This document shows, piece by piece, positions 6,151-7,694 of a stretch of 7,694 nucleotides of DNA (its first letter is position 1; the number at the start of each line of letters is the position of its first letter). A program made the translations under genes and the position numbers. This stretch comes from Cyclobacteriaceae bacterium. Its GTDB lineage: Bacteria; Bacteroidota; Bacteroidia; Cytophagales; Cyclobacteriaceae. Where the stretch lies: contig VFKK01000170.1 of NCBI GenBank assembly GCA_009885605.1, positions 1-7,694 of the forward strand. Direction: 5' to 3'. The notes under the pieces were generated by a model. That model saw only the letters and a list, made by a program, of their open reading frames with translations. It was not told the origin of the DNA and did no database searches.

Positions 6151-6174
6151 AAGTCTTTTCTGCAATGGATTCCT

Positions 6175-6182
6175 TACTTTTG
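6175..6182 (+). promoter_or_regulatory. Bacteroidota -7 promoter box of the ABC-F gene
   Basis: TACTTTTG is a perfect TAnnTTTG match ending 4 nt before the ATG at 6187 (spacer CGGC). This is the same spacing as at rlmN. No clear -33 element is seen about 20 bp upstream, where the decayed end of the repeat array lies. A leaderless or nearly leaderless transcript is predicted. Confidence 0.65.
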
Positions 6183-6186
6183 CGGC

Positions 6187-7694
6187 ATGAATTACCTTTC
6201 GGTTGAAAATCTAAGCAAAGCTTTCGGAGAGCGCAAGCTATTTTCCAATATATCTTTCGGCATTTCGCAGGGGCAAAAGATCGCTCTTGTAGGCATCAAT
6301 GGCGCCGGCAAATCCACCCTGATGAAGATCATCATGGGACTGGAAATCCCTGATACCGGGCAAGTTGCTGTCAACCAATCGGTGAAAGTGGCCTATGTCC
6401 ACCAAAATCCGGTTTTTGAAGGTTCCCTCACGATCTACCAAACCATCTTCGATCAAAGTAATAGCGAGATTCTGCAGGTAATTCAGGATTATCACAAGGC
6501 AATTATTGATTCAGAAAATGGCATCGACAACTCAGACAAGATGCAGGTTTTGTTTGAAAAAATGGATGCTTTTCAGGCTTGGGATTTTGAATACCAAGTG
6601 AAGGAAGTGCTTGGAAAATTGGGTCTTCCGGACACAGAGATTCCCGTTGGAAGCCTGAGTGGCGGCCAGCGCAAGCGGGTGGCTTTGGCGAAAGCCATTT
6701 TGGAAAAACCTGATTTGCTCTTACTCGATGAGCCTACCAACCACCTGGATCTCGAAACGATCGAATGGCTCGAAGAGTATTTGGCCAAAGCCAATCTGGC
6801 ACTTTTCATGGTGACACACGATAGGTATTTCCTCGAGAAAGTCACCAACGAAATCCTCGAACTCGATCAGGGCAAAATCCATCGTTACCAAGGCAATTAC
6901 GGTTACTTCCTCGACAAAAAGGACGAGCGAATGGACAACGAAGCCACCGAATTGGAAAAGGCGAAAAGCCTTTACAAGAAAGAGCTGGACTGGATTCGTC
7001 GCCAACCAAAAGCCCGAAGCACCAAAGCAAAATACCGCGTGGATGCTTTCGAAGAGACAAAAGAAAAAGCTTCTCAGAAGCGGGAAGACCGGGATATCGA
7101 ACTTCAGGTCAGCGCTCAGAGACTTGGAAATAAAATCATAGAAATAGACCGAATCAGTAAAGCCTACGGGGACAAAAACCTTGTGGACGATTTTTCTTAT
7201 GTCTTCAAAAAGAAAGATCGCGTCGGAATAATCGGACCAAACGGAGCCGGAAAGACTACTTTTTTAAATATGATCACGGGGCAATTGGATCCAGATAAAG
7301 GAAAGATCTCCATCGGTCAGACTACTGCTTTCGGCTATTACAAACAGGAAGAAAGCAGCTTTGACGAGAGCAAGAAATTGATCGATATCGTGAAGGAAGT
7401 GGCTGAAGTAGTCGTGCTGGATAAAGGCCAGACGATCACCGTGAGTCAATTTTTGACTCAGTTTGGTTTCCCTCCCAAGCAGCAACATACTCCTATCGAG
7501 AAACTCAGTGGTGGTGAGCGCAGACGCCTGCAACTGCTGATGGTTCTGATCAAAAATCCAAACTTCCTGATTCTCGATGAACCTACGAATGATCTGGATC
7601 TGATGACTCTGAATACGTTGGAGGAATTTTTGGATACATTCCCAGGCTGTCTGATCATCGTATCCCACGATCGTTACTTCATGGACCGATTGGT
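6187..7694 (+). CDS. uup: ABC-F family ATPase, Uup-type, 3'-truncated by window edge
   Basis: ABC-F proteins are soluble ATPases with two fused nucleotide-binding domains that act on the ribosome; Uup is linked to ribosome function and to precise excision of transposons in E. coli. Reading from ATG 6187 gives 502 codons without a stop up to the edge. NBD1 has Walker A GINGAGKS (36-43), signature LSGGQ (157-161), Walker B LLLLDEPTNHLD with catalytic E182, and H-loop H211. The charged inter-domain linker (about 237-310, with LDWIRRQPKARSTKAK at 267-282) resembles Uup rather than EttA. NBD2 has GPNGAGKT (350-357), LSGGE (440-444), LILDEPTNDLD with E465, and H494. No transmembrane segment is seen. 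The rest of the C-terminus, including any Uup-type coiled coil, is off-window, so the exact ABC-F subtype is not certain. Divergent from the deformylase-like gene across the repeat array. Confidence 0.93.
   Translation, partial: MNYLSVENLSKAFGERKLFSNISFGISQGQKIALVGINGAGKSTLMKIIMGLEIPDTGQVAVNQSVKVAYVHQNPVFEGSLTIYQTIFDQSNSEILQVIQDYHKAIIDSENGIDNSDKMQVLFEKMDAFQAWDFEYQVKEVLGKLGLPDTEIPVGSLSGGQRKRVALAKAILEKPDLLLLDEPTNHLDLETIEWLEEYLAKANLALFMVTHDRYFLEKVTNEILELDQGKIHRYQGNYGYFLDKKDERMDNEATELEKAKSLYKKELDWIRRQPKARSTKAKYRVDAFEETKEKASQKREDRDIELQVSAQRLGNKIIEIDRISKAYGDKNLVDDFSYVFKKKDRVGIIGPNGAGKTTFLNMITGQLDPDKGKISIGQTTAFGYYKQEESSFDESKKLIDIVKEVAEVVVLDKGQTITVSQFLTQFGFPPKQQHTPIEKLSGGERRRLQLLMVLIKNPNFLILDEPTNDLDLMTLNTLEEFLDTFPGCLIIVSHDRYFMDRL

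Noticed and set aside
6192..7668. Several open frames on the minus strand inside the ABC-F gene
   Set aside because: They lie antisense to a continuous frame with all ABC motifs, and their translations show no recognisable domain or signal.

Overview
The window looks like chromosomal DNA of a member of the Bacteroidota, most likely a Cytophagia/Cyclobacteriaceae-type bacterium. The reasons are the large exported protein with a TonB-receptor plug but no barrel, the rhomboid protease with a small Bacteroidota-style C-terminal domain, start codons without Shine-Dalgarno sequences, and -7 promoter boxes of the TAnnTTTG type. This placement is inferred from gene content and motifs, not from a database search.

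Layout, left to right. (1) The 3' part of a rhomboid intramembrane protease on the + strand runs off the left edge and ends at 698. (2) A 207-bp convergent gap holds a probable intrinsic terminator for the leftward genes. (3) Leftward genes follow: a small secreted beta-barrel protein (906-1382), a large secreted MG2-like/plug-domain protein (1441-4122), rlmN (4198-5265) and a peptide-deformylase-like gene (5395-5880). (4) A 306-bp divergent gap (5881-6186) is filled largely by degenerate tandem repeats: a 14-bp unit, then a 24-bp unit built from a related 14-mer plus a 10-bp T-rich spacer. A perfect 12-bp inverted repeat brackets the 14-bp part. (5) A rightward ABC-F (Uup-type) ATPase starts at 6187 and runs off the right edge.

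Functionally, three genes relate to translation: the deformylase homologue (N-terminal formyl removal), RlmN (23S rRNA and tRNA m2A methylation) and the ABC-F protein (ribosome-associated ATPase). The two exported proteins look like an envelope pair of unknown role and may be co-transcribed. rlmN and the ABC-F gene share the same start layout: a perfect TAnnTTTG box exactly 4 nt before the ATG. This suggests leaderless or nearly leaderless transcripts.

The least explained part is the compound repeat array between the deformylase-like and ABC-F genes. No defence island, CRISPR array, insertion sequence, tRNA or rRNA is visible. Most of the window is ordinary housekeeping DNA.
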